64,000 nucleotides of DNA from Campylobacterota bacterium (GTDB taxonomy: Bacteria; Campylobacterota; Campylobacteria; Campylobacterales; Sulfurimonadaceae): assembly GCA_040752835.1 (NCBI GenBank), contig JBFMGG010000008.1, positions 156,484-220,483 on the forward strand, given 5' to 3'. Shown here one piece after another: positions 52,229-61,353 of the stretch (its first letter is position 1; every line of letters starts with the position of its first letter). The translations under genes were made by a program, and so were the position numbers. Under the pieces are notes generated by a model. The model made no database searches and was not told where the DNA came from. It saw only the letters and a program-made list of their open reading frames with translations.

Positions 52229-53053
52229 ATGGAATTTTGGAATCATATTTACGACCAGTTCGATCCTGTCGCCTTCCATCTTTTCTCCATACCGGTCCAC
52301 TGGTATGGGCTGATGTACGTCGCCGCGCTGTTTACCGCATTCGCCGTGGCCAAATGGACCATCGTCAAAGACAGCATCGCCATCACCAAAGAGCAGCTTG
52401 ACGATTTTTTCTCGTGGGAAGTCTTCGGGGTGATCCTCGGTGCGCGGCTGGGGTACGTTTTCTTTTACGATCCGAATTCGTGGTATTACCTGACCCACCC
52501 GTGGCAGATTTTCAACCCCTTCATGGACGGGCAGTATGTCGGCATCCGGGGGATGAGCTACCACGGTGCCGTGATTGGGTTCCTGATCGCTTCGTACCTT
52601 TTCGTCCGCCGCAGCGGTATCCCCTTCGGGCGGCTGATGGATGTCGTAGCGATCTCCGTACCTCTGGGGTATGTGTTCGGACGGATCGGCAACTTCCTGA
52701 ACCAGGAACTGGTTGGCCGCGCGACCGATGTTCCCTGGGGCATTTACGTCTACGATACCCTTCGCCACCCCTCGCAGCTTTACGAAGCGTTTGTCGAGGG
52801 GATTGTCGTCTTTGCCATCGTCTATCTCTACCGCAAGCGTAAGGCGTTCGAGGGGGAACTGATCCTGGTGTACGGATTCAGTTACGGAATCGGTCGGGGA
52901 CTGGTCGAATTCTTTCGCGCTCCCGATCCTCAGATCGGCTATCTCGCGGGAGAATGGCTGACCCTCGGGATGGTGCTCAGTTTTGCCATGGCAGCCGTTG
53001 CGGCAGTGTTGTGGGCCTATTTCCGCTCACGGAACCGGATGCAGAAGCGGTGA
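52229..53053 (+). CDS. lgt: Prolipoprotein diacylglyceryl transferase Lgt
   Basis: 274 residues with seven predicted membrane helices. Transfers diacylglyceryl to the lipobox Cys. ATG at 52229 (MEFWNHIYDQF) is 1 bp after the previous stop. The Lgt signature GRIGNFLNQELVGRATDVPW (about residues 148-167) and the catalytic-area GMSYHGAVIGF are present. The 3' end overlaps the convergent kinase gene by 37 bp. Confidence 0.95.
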   Translation: MEFWNHIYDQFDPVAFHLFSIPVHWYGLMYVAALFTAFAVAKWTIVKDSIAITKEQLDDFFSWEVFGVILGARLGYVFFYDPNSWYYLTHPWQIFNPFMDGQYVGIRGMSYHGAVIGFLIASYLFVRRSGIPFGRLMDVVAISVPLGYVFGRIGNFLNQELVGRATDVPWGIYVYDTLRHPSQLYEAFVEGIVVFAIVYLYRKRKAFEGELILVYGFSYGIGRGLVEFFRAPDPQIGYLAGEWLTLGMVLSFAMAAVAAVLWAYFRSRNRMQKR

Positions 53054-54234
53054 ATACCCTCCACGTAGTGATAATCGAGTGAAAAACGGTGCATGTCGCA
53101 CACCGACTGGGCAATGTAGAGTCCCAGCCCCAGCCCCCCGTCTCCCCTCTCCGTAACGAAAGCCTGTAATGCCTCCTCAACGGGGCGTTTGAGTGGTTCG
53201 CCGCTGTTGGAAATGCAGATTTTTTCCCCGTCGCAGCGGATGTCGATCGGATAAGATGCGGCATGGCGGTAGGCGTTGTCGATCAGATTTTGCAGCGCGC
53301 TCGTAAAAAGGGCTTCATCGACGAGCAAGATTCGATCACACCCTTCCAGCCGGATGTTCTGTGGATCGAGGATGAGGTTGTCCGCCGCGGTTTTAATGAC
53401 GGATTCCAGCGATACGCTCTCTTTATTCAGCGCAAACGCGTGCATTTTCTCGATCTGGGCCATCTGGTTGATCAGACGTTCAAGCCGTTCGAAAAGTTTC
53501 CCCAGCAGATTGCGGTTCGGACTCGGTTCTTCGAGTTCGACGATGAGTTTGCCTTTGGTGATGGGGGTTTTGAGTTCGTGCATCATGTTACGCAGAAACA
53601 ATTCGCGCGATTTTTTCAACTTCGCCTGTTTTTCGAGGGCATCGTTGAAGGCGTTGGAGATCAGGGCGATCTCATCTTTGCCTTTGCTCGTCGTGTTGAC
53701 TGTCTCTTTCCCTTCGCCGTAGAGCCGGATTTGCTCGTAGAGACGCTTCAGCGGTCTGAGGTTGCTCCACAGCAGCAGGTACATGCTCACCAGTCCCCCC
53801 AGCAACGCCACGAACAAAAACCAGACGAAGTAGTAGGTTTTCCCTTCCGCCGTGTCGCGGTAAAACATCGTGCAATGCCCCTGATCGAGTTCATAAATGA
53901 CTCCGGCGTCATCCTTGTAAATCGTGACCCGTACGTTTCGCGAACGGAGTTTTTCTTGCATGGGCGGAGGGAGTTTGAGCGCTTCACAGCGGGGTGTTTT
54001 CCCCGCAATGACCTTGAACCCGGCCGCAGAGAGTTCGGCATTCGTATCGGCGCAGCTGCGCCCCCGGGTTTCGTCGACGATCCGGGAAAGTTCCATCGAA
54101 CGGTGGGCGAGTAGATGAAATTTCTGGCGTTCCTGTTCACCGAGAGCGGAGAGGAACAAGAGTATTAAAACAACCAGCGCAAGGAAAAAAAAGGCGTGAA
54201 GTTTAAAAAAAACGGAATGTCGGCGTGAAATCAT
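53017..54234 (-). CDS. Membrane sensor histidine kinase (ArsS/CpxA-like)
   Basis: 405 residues. Two membrane helices (about 13-30 and 135-155) enclose a periplasmic sensor of some 100 residues. HAMP-like linker, HisKA His in LRNMMHELKTPITKG (about 215), HATPase with LQNLIDNAYRHAA and GDGGLGLGLYIAQSV. It begins 4 bp inside the end of its response regulator gene. Third gene of a CpxP-CpxR-CpxA-like operon; overlaps lgt tail to tail. Confidence 0.9.
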   Translation of the reverse strand: MISRRHSVFFKLHAFFFLALVVLILLFLSALGEQERQKFHLLAHRSMELSRIVDETRGRSCADTNAELSAAGFKVIAGKTPRCEALKLPPPMQEKLRSRNVRVTIYKDDAGVIYELDQGHCTMFYRDTAEGKTYYFVWFLFVALLGGLVSMYLLLWSNLRPLKRLYEQIRLYGEGKETVNTTSKGKDEIALISNAFNDALEKQAKLKKSRELFLRNMMHELKTPITKGKLIVELEEPSPNRNLLGKLFERLERLINQMAQIEKMHAFALNKESVSLESVIKTAADNLILDPQNIRLEGCDRILLVDEALFTSALQNLIDNAYRHAASYPIDIRCDGEKICISNSGEPLKRPVEEALQAFVTERGDGGLGLGLYIAQSVCDMHRFSLDYHYVEGIHRFCIRFRERK

Positions 54235-54893
54235 AGGGTAAACTGATAACCCATTCCGCGGACGGAACGGATGAGAGTGGGATGTTTGGGGTTGGCTTCG
54301 ATCTTCTGGCGGATGCGGCTGATGAGAACATCGATACTCCGTTCCGAGCTTTCCCAGCCGATCGATTCGACGTTGTTGGCGATGAAATCGCGCGAGACGA
54401 TTTGACGGCGGTGTTTGATCAGGAGGGCCAGGAGCTCGAATTCGGCACGGGTAAGCGGGAGAAGTGCCCCCTCTTTGTAGATCCCGTTGTCGTCGACGCG
54501 AAACGTCTCGCTACTGGCCTGTATCGTTTTACCGCCGACGCGGCGGAGCAGGCTTTGGATCCGTGCGACAAGCTCTCTGGGCTCGTAGGGCTTGGGGAGA
54601 TAGTCATCCGCTCCCAGTTCGAGGGCGATCACTTTGTCTCCCAAATCGCTCCGGGCCGAGGAGATGATGATGGGGATGTCGCTCCGTTCCCTGAGCGATT
54701 TGCACACCTCAAGCCCGTCGATATCGGGGAGGGTGAGGTCGAGCAGCACGAGATCGTACGATTCGATACCCAGCGATGCCAGAGCGGCGCGGGGATGCTC
54801 GTAGGCGATCACCTCCATCTGGTAACGGCTCAAATACTGGGTCAAAAGATCCGAGATTTCGAGGTCGTCTTCGATCAGGAGGATTTTAATCAT
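54231..54893 (-). CDS. OmpR-family response regulator
   Basis: 220 residues. REC domain with IEDDLEISDLLTQYL, Asp in LVLLDLTLPDIDG (about 52) and Lys in DDYLPKPYEPREL; a winged-helix domain with LTRAEFELLALLIKHRRQIV and SERSIDVLISRIRQK, ending in RSVRGMGYQFTL. Located between the Spy-like gene (6 bp) and the kinase (4-bp overlap). Confidence 0.94.
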   Translation of the reverse strand: MIKILLIEDDLEISDLLTQYLSRYQMEVIAYEHPRAALASLGIESYDLVLLDLTLPDIDGLEVCKSLRERSDIPIIISSARSDLGDKVIALELGADDYLPKPYEPRELVARIQSLLRRVGGKTIQASSETFRVDDNGIYKEGALLPLTRAEFELLALLIKHRRQIVSRDFIANNVESIGWESSERSIDVLISRIRQKIEANPKHPTLIRSVRGMGYQFTL

Positions 54894-54899
54894 GCCGTT

Positions 54900-55292
54900 T
54901 TACTTATTATCGCAGTTTTTGCAACCCATGCCGCCCATTTTGCCCTGTGGCGGATACATCCCCTGTGCAGGACCGCATTTCTGCCCTTTGAGCTTGCGCA
55001 TGTATTCAATTTTGCCGCGCTGCTCGGGTGTGAGGACGGAGAGCATCTTTTCATGCTGTTTGTTGTGGAATGCCTGCGTTTCTTCGCGCAGTTTGATGAT
55101 CTGCTCTTTTTGTTTGTCGTTCAGATCGAGCGCTTCGAGAGCTCTGGGAAGCTGTTTCGTATCGCACTGGCATTTCTCCATCATTCCGCCTTTGCACATG
55201 CCGCCGTTGAACATTCCCTGTCCCATTCCCATAGGACATGCCATCAATGCCGTGGCTCCGAGGATCAGGGCCGCACTAAGAATCTTTTTCAT
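54900..55292 (-). CDS. Spy/CpxP-like periplasmic protein, Met- and Cys-rich
   Basis: 130 residues from ATG at 55292 (MKKILSAALILGATALMA signal peptide, with a Cys just after). The helical core has LNDKQKEQIIKLREETQAFH and the LTPEQR motif of Spy/CpxP proteins. Both ends are very rich in Met, Cys and Gly (CPMGMGQGMF, MCKGGMMEKCQC, GKMGGMGCKNC), which points to Cu or other soft-metal binding. It is read with the response regulator and kinase, so it probably is both target and feedback partner of that system. Confidence 0.8.
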   Translation of the reverse strand: MKKILSAALILGATALMACPMGMGQGMFNGGMCKGGMMEKCQCDTKQLPRALEALDLNDKQKEQIIKLREETQAFHNKQHEKMLSVLTPEQRGKIEYMRKLKGQKCGPAQGMYPPQGKMGGMGCKNCDNK

Positions 55293-55377
55293 GGTTGTAC
55301 TCCGTTTGTTTGATTGTTCATACACCGATATGATAGGAAAACTCATCCAACGTTGCGTCAATCCAATGTTAACGGGA

Positions 55378-56421
55378 TTAACGGCCCTCACCCTCCCGGC
55401 GTTGTGTTTCGGTGATCCGAAGCAGGGTCAAAAACAGTACCGTGATCGCCGGTCCGATGATCATTCCCCAGAACCCGAATGTCGCAAGCCCGGCAATGAT
55501 GGCGAAAAAGATGATCAGTTCGTTGATTTTCTCTTGCGGTTTGATCAGTTGCTGGTTGATGATCTTGATGATGACCGGTTTGATAAAGGTATCGGCGATG
55601 ACCGAGATGACGATAACGGTGTAGAGGGAGATGAACAACGCGTTCTCGGCATTGCCGAGCGAGAATTCATACAGGGCGAAAGGGACCCACATCAACACTC
55701 CCCCCACGACGGGGATGAGCGAGGCAAAACCGTACATGATCCCAAACAACAGCCCGTTGTACCCCATATATCCGACCGCAACCCCGAACAATGCCCCCTC
55801 GAACACCGCCGTCACGAGGATCGAGTAAAACACGACGCTCATCGAAGAACGCATCTCAAAGAGAATCAGCGTGCTTTCCTGCTGCGGAAAATGGGTGGAA
55901 CGTTTGAAAAATTCGAAGATCTCTTTTCCGTAATAGTGGGCGATGAAATAAAAAATCAGGATAAAAACCGCCCCGGAGAGAAACGACATGGCGAAACTTC
56001 CGATCTGGGAAGCATAGTCGAGCGCATGCTGGGCGAGTGCGGCGGTGTCGAGACGGTTGAGCGAAGCCTCGATTTTCGCTTCGAACCGGGCGAGGGAAGG
56101 GGGCAGATGTTCCATCCATCCCCGAAAGGTGGCTTGAAACGTATTCACCGACGCGGGATCGAGATTTTGCAGCAGGACCGAAAAATGGAAGAGGAAATAT
56201 CCCAACGGGGCGAAAAAGAGTGCAGCGAGCATGAGAGTCGAGAGCATCGACGCCCAAAACCGGCTTTTGGTGAGCACGACGAACCCGGCTTGTATGTGGT
56301 ACGTCGAGATCGCAAGCAGCACGGCGATGACGATATTCATCCAAAACGGCTCGTAAAGACGGTAAATACCGTAACTCGCAAACGCGAGGAGGAGCAGGGT
56401 AAAATGCTCTTTTCTGATCAT
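55378..56421 (-). CDS. AI-2E-family membrane transporter
   Basis: 347 residues with about seven or eight membrane helices in the AI-2E (PerM/TqsA) layout: N-terminal helices [20 protein letters not shown], a long middle soluble part, and the closing block [20 protein letters not shown] (about 220-240) and [19 protein letters not shown]. The substrate cannot be told. Start overlaps ruvB by 4 bp. Confidence 0.88.
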   Translation of the reverse strand: MIRKEHFTLLLLAFASYGIYRLYEPFWMNIVIAVLLAISTYHIQAGFVVLTKSRFWASMLSTLMLAALFFAPLGYFLFHFSVLLQNLDPASVNTFQATFRGWMEHLPPSLARFEAKIEASLNRLDTAALAQHALDYASQIGSFAMSFLSGAVFILIFYFIAHYYGKEIFEFFKRSTHFPQQESTLILFEMRSSMSVVFYSILVTAVFEGALFGVAVGYMGYNGLLFGIMYGFASLIPVVGGVLMWVPFALYEFSLGNAENALFISLYTVIVISVIADTFIKPVIIKIINQQLIKPQEKINELIIFFAIIAGLATFGFWGMIIGPAITVLFLTLLRITETQRREGEGR

Positions 56422-57425
56422 TCAAACAGCCCCTGCTGCGGGGAGCCGAATTTGAGCAGATCGTAGGTTTTCGGCGTTGCTACCCTTCCTCTGGCCGTGC
56501 GTTCGAGGTAGCCGTTGGCGAGGAGATAGGGCTCAAGAACGTCTTCGATCGTCCCTTCGTCTTCGCTCAGTGCCGCGGCGATCGTGGAGAGTCCCATCGC
56601 CCGCCCTTTGGCTTCCATCAGGAGTTTCAGGAGGCGGATGTCCATTTCGTCGAACCCGTGGGCGTTGATCCCCAGCTGGTCGAGGGCGTAGCGGGAACGT
56701 TCGTGGACGATGGTGCTCTCGTTGGCGACGTCGGCGAAATCACGTACCCGTTTCAGCAGCCGCAGGGCGATCCTCGGGGTTCCGCGCGAGCGTCTGGCGA
56801 TCTCCATCGCCGCATGTTTGTCGATGGCCTTTCCAAGTTTGAGGGAAGCTTGAGCGATGATAGCGCACAATTCGTCGGGGGTGTAGAACTGCATCCGGAA
56901 ATTCATCCCGAAACGGTCCCGCAAGGGGTTGGATAGCATTCCCGCCCGCGTGGTGGCCCCGATCAGCGTGAAGCGCGGCAGATCGATCTTTACCGTCTGC
57001 GCTGCCGGGCCGCTTCCGATGATGATGTCGAGGCGGAAGTCCTCCATCGAGGGATAGAGGATCTCTTCCACCGCAGGGGAGAGGCGATGGATTTCATCGA
57101 TAAAGAGGATGTCCCCCTCTTCAAGATTGGTCAGAATCGCGGCGAGATCGCCGCTTTTTTCGATCATCGGCGCGGCCGTCACCTTGATGTTGCTTCCCAT
57201 CTCGTTGGCGATGATCAGCGCAAGCGTCGTTTTCCCCAGTCCGGGAGGTCCGAAGAAGAGGACGTGATCGAGCGCTTCGGAGCGTTTTTTGCTCGCTTCG
57301 ATAAAGACGCCCAGATTTTTTTTGATCTGCTCTTGCCCGATGTAATCGTTCCAGCCGCTTGGTCGGAGCGAAGTTTCGCTCGATTCTTCGGCATCAAACT
57401 TTTCGATCTCTACAATCCGTTCCAC
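56418..57425 (-). CDS. ruvB: Holliday junction helicase RuvB
   Basis: 335 residues. AAA+ motor for branch migration with Ruv[21 protein letters not shown] (residues 20-39), Walker [16 protein letters not shown] (about 58-72), Walker [14 protein letters not shown] (about 104), sensor 1 [14 protein letters not shown], and the C-terminal wH with [14 protein letters not shown]. Central gene of panB-ruvB-permease. Confidence 0.97.
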   Translation of the reverse strand: MERIVEIEKFDAEESSETSLRPSGWNDYIGQEQIKKNLGVFIEASKKRSEALDHVLFFGPPGLGKTTLALIIANEMGSNIKVTAAPMIEKSGDLAAILTNLEEGDILFIDEIHRLSPAVEEILYPSMEDFRLDIIIGSGPAAQTVKIDLPRFTLIGATTRAGMLSNPLRDRFGMNFRMQFYTPDELCAIIAQASLKLGKAIDKHAAMEIARRSRGTPRIALRLLKRVRDFADVANESTIVHERSRYALDQLGINAHGFDEMDIRLLKLLMEAKGRAMGLSTIAAALSEDEGTIEDVLEPYLLANGYLERTARGRVATPKTYDLLKFGSPQQGLFE

Positions 57426-57437
57426 GAGTCTCTTTCT

Positions 57438-58226
57438 TTAGTAAATGTAGTTTTCGTCGGGAAAGGCGCGCGAACGCACTTCCGCCGCGTAGCGATCTGT
57501 GGCCTCTTTGACCGCCGCCGCACCGTTGTGGTATTGCTTGACGAATTTGGGGACAAACGGCTCGTAAAAGCCGAGCATGTCCGAAAAGACCAGTACCTGG
57601 CCGTCCACGCCGTTCCCTGCACCGATCCCGATGACGGGAATGCGGACGCTCTGCGCGACCCGCGCCGCGACATCGGCCTTCACCCCTTCGATGACGAGGA
57701 TAAACGCTCCGGCCGCTTCGATCGCACGGGCGTCTTCGATCAGCGTGCGCGCATCCTCTTCGGATTTGCCTTTGACTTTGTATCCCCCCTCGGCCCGAAC
57801 GGCCTGGGGCAGCAGCCCGATATGGCCGCAGACCGCGATCCCGTTGCTTGTGAGGTGGCGAACCAGGTCGGCTTTATCGGCTCCCCCTTCGATCTTGACC
57901 GCGTCGGCGGGCGTCTCGCGATAGACGCGGATCGCGTTTGCCAGCGCCGTCGCGTTGTCGGTATAGCTTCCGAAAGGCATATCGGTGATGACGAACGCGT
58001 CGGGTGCCCCTTTGCACACCGCGGCGGTATGGTAGATCATCTGCTCCATCGTGATGCTCAGCGTATCGGGATTGCCCCCGAAGCTCATGTTCAGGCTGTC
58101 CCCGACGAGTAAAATATCGGCACTCGGCGCCAGCAGCCGTGCAAAAAGGGCGTCATATGCGGTGATCATCACCAGCGGCTCGCCGTTTTTCCGTTTGAGT
58201 ATGGAACCGATTGTAAGCTTTTTCAT
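57438..58226 (-). CDS. panB: 3-methyl-2-oxobutanoate hydroxymethyltransferase PanB
   Basis: 262 residues. Makes ketopantoate in pantothenate/CoA synthesis. Motifs: MITAYDALFARLLAPSADIL (residues 20-39), VGDSLNMSFGG (metal-binding Asp), DMPFGSY and KIEGGADKA, and VIGIGAGNGVDGQVLVFSDM. First gene of the group, 12 bp before ruvB. Confidence 0.96.
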   Translation of the reverse strand: MKKLTIGSILKRKNGEPLVMITAYDALFARLLAPSADILLVGDSLNMSFGGNPDTLSITMEQMIYHTAAVCKGAPDAFVITDMPFGSYTDNATALANAIRVYRETPADAVKIEGGADKADLVRHLTSNGIAVCGHIGLLPQAVRAEGGYKVKGKSEEDARTLIEDARAIEAAGAFILVIEGVKADVAARVAQSVRIPVIGIGAGNGVDGQVLVFSDMLGFYEPFVPKFVKQYHNGAAAVKEATDRYAAEVRSRAFPDENYIY

Positions 58227-58367
58227 CGTTGTCTTGTCTCTGTATTCTGGGGGATTAAAGTAGATAGTTTACCCAAAATTTGGGGTATATCGCCATTCGA
58301 TGACAACCTTAAGAGAGGATATTAAACAAAACGTGGTTATAATTTGACCGCACAGGAGAAGATCGAC

Positions 58368-58772
58368 ATGGGCATACGCAGCGAACTTGAAGCGAATTTC
58401 GATTTTGAAATCATCGACGAGTTTCTGGACCACTACGCAATGATGGTGGAAATCATGGAACCGTTGATCGTCGATCTGGGAAGCGAAACACGCTACCATC
58501 GCAGTATCGACGAATTGTTCCGCATTTTTCATAACATCAAATCGGCGTCGGGATATTTGCAGATGGAACCGATGACGCGTCTTGCGGCGTTTGTCGAGGA
58601 GGCGCTCGAACAGCTTCGGGCCCGTGACAAAAAAGCCAACGACGAGACCGTGAACTGGATGATCAGCGTGGCCGATATGTTCATGCAGTGGCAGGAAGAT
58701 CTGAAAATGGACAACGAACTCTCCCACGTCCACTTTTCCCTTTTAATTTTACCCGATATGGAGTCAGAGTGA
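58368..58772 (+). CDS. Hpt-domain phosphotransfer protein
   Basis: 134 residues from ATG at 58368, with AGGAG 10 bp upstream; a TTG at 58344 is in frame but lies right after a -10 TATAAT (58338-58343) and so is unlikely. The His is in LFRIFHNIKSASGYLQME (about residues 50-67), the H-x-x-K-x-x-x-G-x motif of Hpt/CheA P1 domains. May serve one of the phosphorelays here. Its stop overlaps the trpA start. Confidence 0.82.
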   Translation: MGIRSELEANFDFEIIDEFLDHYAMMVEIMEPLIVDLGSETRYHRSIDELFRIFHNIKSASGYLQMEPMTRLAAFVEEALEQLRARDKKANDETVNWMISVADMFMQWQEDLKMDNELSHVHFSLLILPDMESE

Positions 58773-59509
58773 AACAACTCGTAGCATACATCACCGCAGG
58801 ATATCCCGATACCGCTTTTACGGCTGATTTGGCGCTGTCACTGGCCGAAAACGGTGTTGATACCCTCGAACTGGGAGTCCCTTTTTCCGATCCGGTCGCC
58901 GACGGCCCGGTCATCGAGGAAGCCAACGGCCGTTCCCTGGGGCGGGGGTTTCGTTTCGCCGATCTTTTGACGATTTCAGAAGAGATCGCTCCGCGGATCG
59001 ATACCTTGTGGATGGGCTATTTCAATCCGTTTTACCAGTACGGTATGGCCAGACTGCTCGAACGTGCCGAAACCATCGGGGTCAACGGGCTGATCATCCC
59101 CGATCTTCCTTACGAAGAGGCGAAAGCTTACGCCCCGTTGTTCGAACGCCATAACCTGGCCAATATCTCTTTCGTCGCTCCCACCGACGGCGACGCGCGT
59201 ATCGCGACGATTACGGCCGAGTCGCGTAAATTCATCTATCTCGTCGCGTATGCGGGGATCACCGGGAGCGGGCAGAGCGAGGACTTGAACGGAGTGCTTG
59301 CCTCTATCAAGCGCCACACCACGACCCCGGTCTACGTCGGTTTCGGCGTCAACGAAAAGACCGCCCGGGAAAAAGCGCAGGGGGCTGATGGCGTCATTGT
59401 CGGATCGGCCATCGTCAGCGTTTTGCTCGACGACGCTCTCGGCGCCAGCCAAAAAATCGCCAAATGCTGCGAAATTACCCGCAATATTAAATCCCTGATT
59501 AACGACTAA
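58769..59509 (+). CDS. trpA: Tryptophan synthase alpha chain
   Basis: 246 residues from GTG at 58769, which overlaps the previous stop (GTGA). Cleaves indole-glycerol phosphate. Catalytic Glu in TLELGVPFSDPVADGP (about residues 31-46), phosphate loops AYAGITGSG (about 163-171) and YVGFGVNEKTA. It lacks the first helix of the E. coli protein; the short N-terminus may be usual in this group. No trpB beside it. Confidence 0.95.
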   Translation: MKQLVAYITAGYPDTAFTADLALSLAENGVDTLELGVPFSDPVADGPVIEEANGRSLGRGFRFADLLTISEEIAPRIDTLWMGYFNPFYQYGMARLLERAETIGVNGLIIPDLPYEEAKAYAPLFERHNLANISFVAPTDGDARIATITAESRKFIYLVAYAGITGSGQSEDLNGVLASIKRHTTTPVYVGFGVNEKTAREKAQGADGVIVGSAIVSVLLDDALGASQKIAKCCEITRNIKSLIND

Positions 59510-59539
59510 GCGTGCTATAATGGCATATTCACTTCTTTT

Positions 59540-59908
59540 GGGGCTGACATGGCTTCGACGGGAGCGGGATGCTTTAGGTTGCATGCCGGACTGGGCACCT
59601 CCGTTACACGGCCCAAATTGCTTAAACGCAAACAACACTAACTATCGTCCTGCTTACGCTGTAGCGTAAGTTTTAACTTAACTTAGGACTGCTTCTCCTT
59701 CCGATTCTATCTACGAAGATTTGAGAAGTATAACCTCCAGATAGATATACCCGCTGGGCGCCTCGTCTGCGGAAGAATTTAGAGGCTGGGGCGGCGTAGC
59801 TTTGCACGTTGTGTGAAGTCGCCCGAGACCCAAACAACGTCTCTAAGCATGTAGACGCCTTTGGTGGCCCGTTTTCGGACTGCGGTTCGATTCCGCACAG
59901 CTCCACCA
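59540..59908 (+). ncRNA. ssrA: Transfer-messenger RNA (ssrA)
   Basis: Begins GGGGCTGACATGGCTTCGAC and ends CAGCTCCACCA; the two ends form the tRNA-like acceptor stem (GGGGCTG/CAGCTCC) and the 3' part has a T arm GGTTCGATTCC. The tag frame at 59628-59669 reads ANNTNYRPAYAVA and stop, with resume codon GCA. Rescues stalled ribosomes and tags products for proteolysis. Confidence 0.95.
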
Positions 59909-60089
59909 TTCATAATCACTTCCATTTTTAAATCATATTTTCTTATAAGTGTAACCAAACGCTACGTGGTGATAATTTTTTTCCGTTGCTAGCTATTAAT
60001 TTCAGAATTTAACAAAAAATTACAGAATAAGTAATAAAATAGTAATTCTTCTATGCCAGAATAGCATATTTCCCAAAAGGGGGTATACG

Positions 60090-60332
60090 ATGTTAAGCCT
60101 TCAAAACGAACTGCACGAAAAGCAGGAAAAAATGCTTGACAAACTCAAAAGTCTTTCCGTGGACCATCTGATCGTAGCTAAACGCGCACGCATGACGATG
60201 CGGGAAATTTTCAACTGTCTCGAAATCAGTGAAAAACAAAGTCTCTCTTTGGATTTCGTTTTCAGTGAAATGGAAGCGTTCAAACAGACGATGGCGCATT
60301 TGCTCTACAAAGAAGATTTCGTAGTCGCCTGA
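60090..60332 (+). CDS. Small hypothetical helical protein, 80 aa
   Basis: Starts MLSLQNELHEKQEKMLDKLK with AAAGGGGG 8 bp before the ATG. The product is helical and charged with a C-terminal segment SLDFVFSEMEAFKQTMAHLL. No motif I recognise. It stands alone between tmRNA and the ParA module and is followed by a short hairpin. Confidence 0.7.
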   Translation: MLSLQNELHEKQEKMLDKLKSLSVDHLIVAKRARMTMREIFNCLEISEKQSLSLDFVFSEMEAFKQTMAHLLYKEDFVVA

Positions 60333-60350
60333 ACCGCTTTTTTCTCCTTT

Positions 60351-60364
60351 ATCCGCTTGCGGAT
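60351..60364 (+). terminator. Short hairpin after the 80-aa gene
   Basis: ATCCGC-TT-GCGGAT, perfect 6-bp stem, 18 bp after the stop and preceded by CTTTTTTCTCCTTT. Weak terminator candidate. Confidence 0.35.
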
Positions 60365-60391
60365 GCTTCGTGTATATTCATAAAAAAATAA

Positions 60392-60452
60392 GTTATTTAC
60401 AGTTCAAAACTTGACATAAGCTATTTTTGCATTGTAAAATACTGTAAATAAC
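60392..60452. promoter_or_regulatory. Inverted-repeat operator/parS-like site in front of parA
   Basis: A perfect 12-bp inverted repeat GTTATTTACAGT (60392-60403) and ACTGTAAATAAC (60441-60452). A third, one-mismatch copy GTTATTAACAGT is at 61072-61083, between parA and the RHH gene. A TTGACA at 60411-60416 sits between the arms. Likely binding sites of the RHH protein. Confidence 0.6.
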
Positions 60453-60476
60453 AGTTTTATACTATCAAGGAAATGA

Positions 60477-61064
60477 ATGAATCTTACCATTGTCAATTTC
60501 AAAGGGGGCGTTGGCAAATCGATGATCGCCCATCAACTCATCACCGCATTCGGATACGACGGATACGAGATCGATCCTTACGGATCGCTTTCGGACCGTC
60601 TCCCGGAACGGGTGCGCAAAATCGAACTGCGCGAGAAAAATCTCTCCGCACCCTCTACCGCGACGATTTTTGATTTCGGAGGATTTGATGACGTCAAACT
60701 CGATCAGGCGGTCGGTTATTCGGATCTGGTGATTGTTCCGTTCATCCCCACCCTCGAAACCATTCAGGGGACGGTCGATACGCTGGTACGGATCGCTCCC
60801 ATGGGAAAGCCCATTTTGCTGGTTCCGAACATGAGTCAAAAAGAGAATGACATCAACGACGCAAAGTTCGTATTTGATGAAACGCTGGGATTTGAGACGG
60901 AGATGTTCGCATTGCCGATGAGTGTCGCGCTGCAGACCGCGATCAACGAAAACCGATCTATCCTGGAACTTTCGGCACAGGGGGGGATCAAGGCGTATGC
61001 CTACCGTAAAAGTGCTGGATTGATTCGAGAGTTGCACGAAAAGATTCTGGAATACAAAAACTAG
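60477..61064 (+). CDS. ParA-family ATPase
   Basis: 195 residues. Deviant Walker A FKGGVGKSMIAHQL (residues 8-21) and Walker A' IFDFGGFDD (about 63-71), then VIVPFIPTLETIQGTV. Belongs to small ParA/MinD-type proteins as on plasmids; no N-terminal HTH, so regulation must come from the partner. Paired with the RHH protein 33 bp downstream. It starts 24 bp after the inverted repeat. Chromosomal setting suggests a partition-like or positioning role, or a leftover of a plasmid. Confidence 0.88.
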   Translation: MNLTIVNFKGGVGKSMIAHQLITAFGYDGYEIDPYGSLSDRLPERVRKIELREKNLSAPSTATIFDFGGFDDVKLDQAVGYSDLVIVPFIPTLETIQGTVDTLVRIAPMGKPILLVPNMSQKENDINDAKFVFDETLGFETEMFALPMSVALQTAINENRSILELSAQGGIKAYAYRKSAGLIRELHEKILEYKN

Positions 61065-61097
61065 GTACGAGTTATTAACAGTAAAAAGGTTGTAAAT

Positions 61098-61352
61098 ATG
61101 GAAAAATCGCCGACGGAAAACAAATTTGCCAAGCGCGTCACCCAGCGGGAACTTTCAACGCACGTTGCGATCCAGACCGCCAAGCATCCCGGAGGGCGTC
61201 CGAAAAAAAAGGAAGAGACCAAGCAAAGCGAAAAAGTCTTTCTGACATTGACGAAAACGGAAAAAGAAAAAATGGACCGTTACGTCGAACGGACCGGAGA
61301 GTCGATCGCAGGGGCGATACGTCGGGCACTCAAAGAGATGGGGATGATCTGA
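61098..61352 (+). CDS. Ribbon-helix-helix DNA-binding protein, partner of ParA
   Basis: 84 residues. N-terminal half is basic and unstructured with GGRPKKK (residues 34-40, AT-hook-like); the C-terminal half is an RHH domain (KVFLTLTKTEKEKMDRYVER then GESIAGAIRRALKEMG). Typical layout of plasmid ParG/Omega-like centromere proteins that bind DNA and stimulate a ParA. A copy of the 12-bp operator lies 15 bp before its start. It is 1 bp before the lipoprotein gene. Confidence 0.8.
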   Translation: MEKSPTENKFAKRVTQRELSTHVAIQTAKHPGGRPKKKEETKQSEKVFLTLTKTEKEKMDRYVERTGESIAGAIRRALKEMGMI

Positions 61353-61353
61353 T

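Noticed and set aside
54892..56466. 524-aa forward open frame
   Set aside because: Lies antisense to the Spy-like gene and the AI-2E permease, both of which have clear family motifs; its product looks like a reverse-frame artefact.
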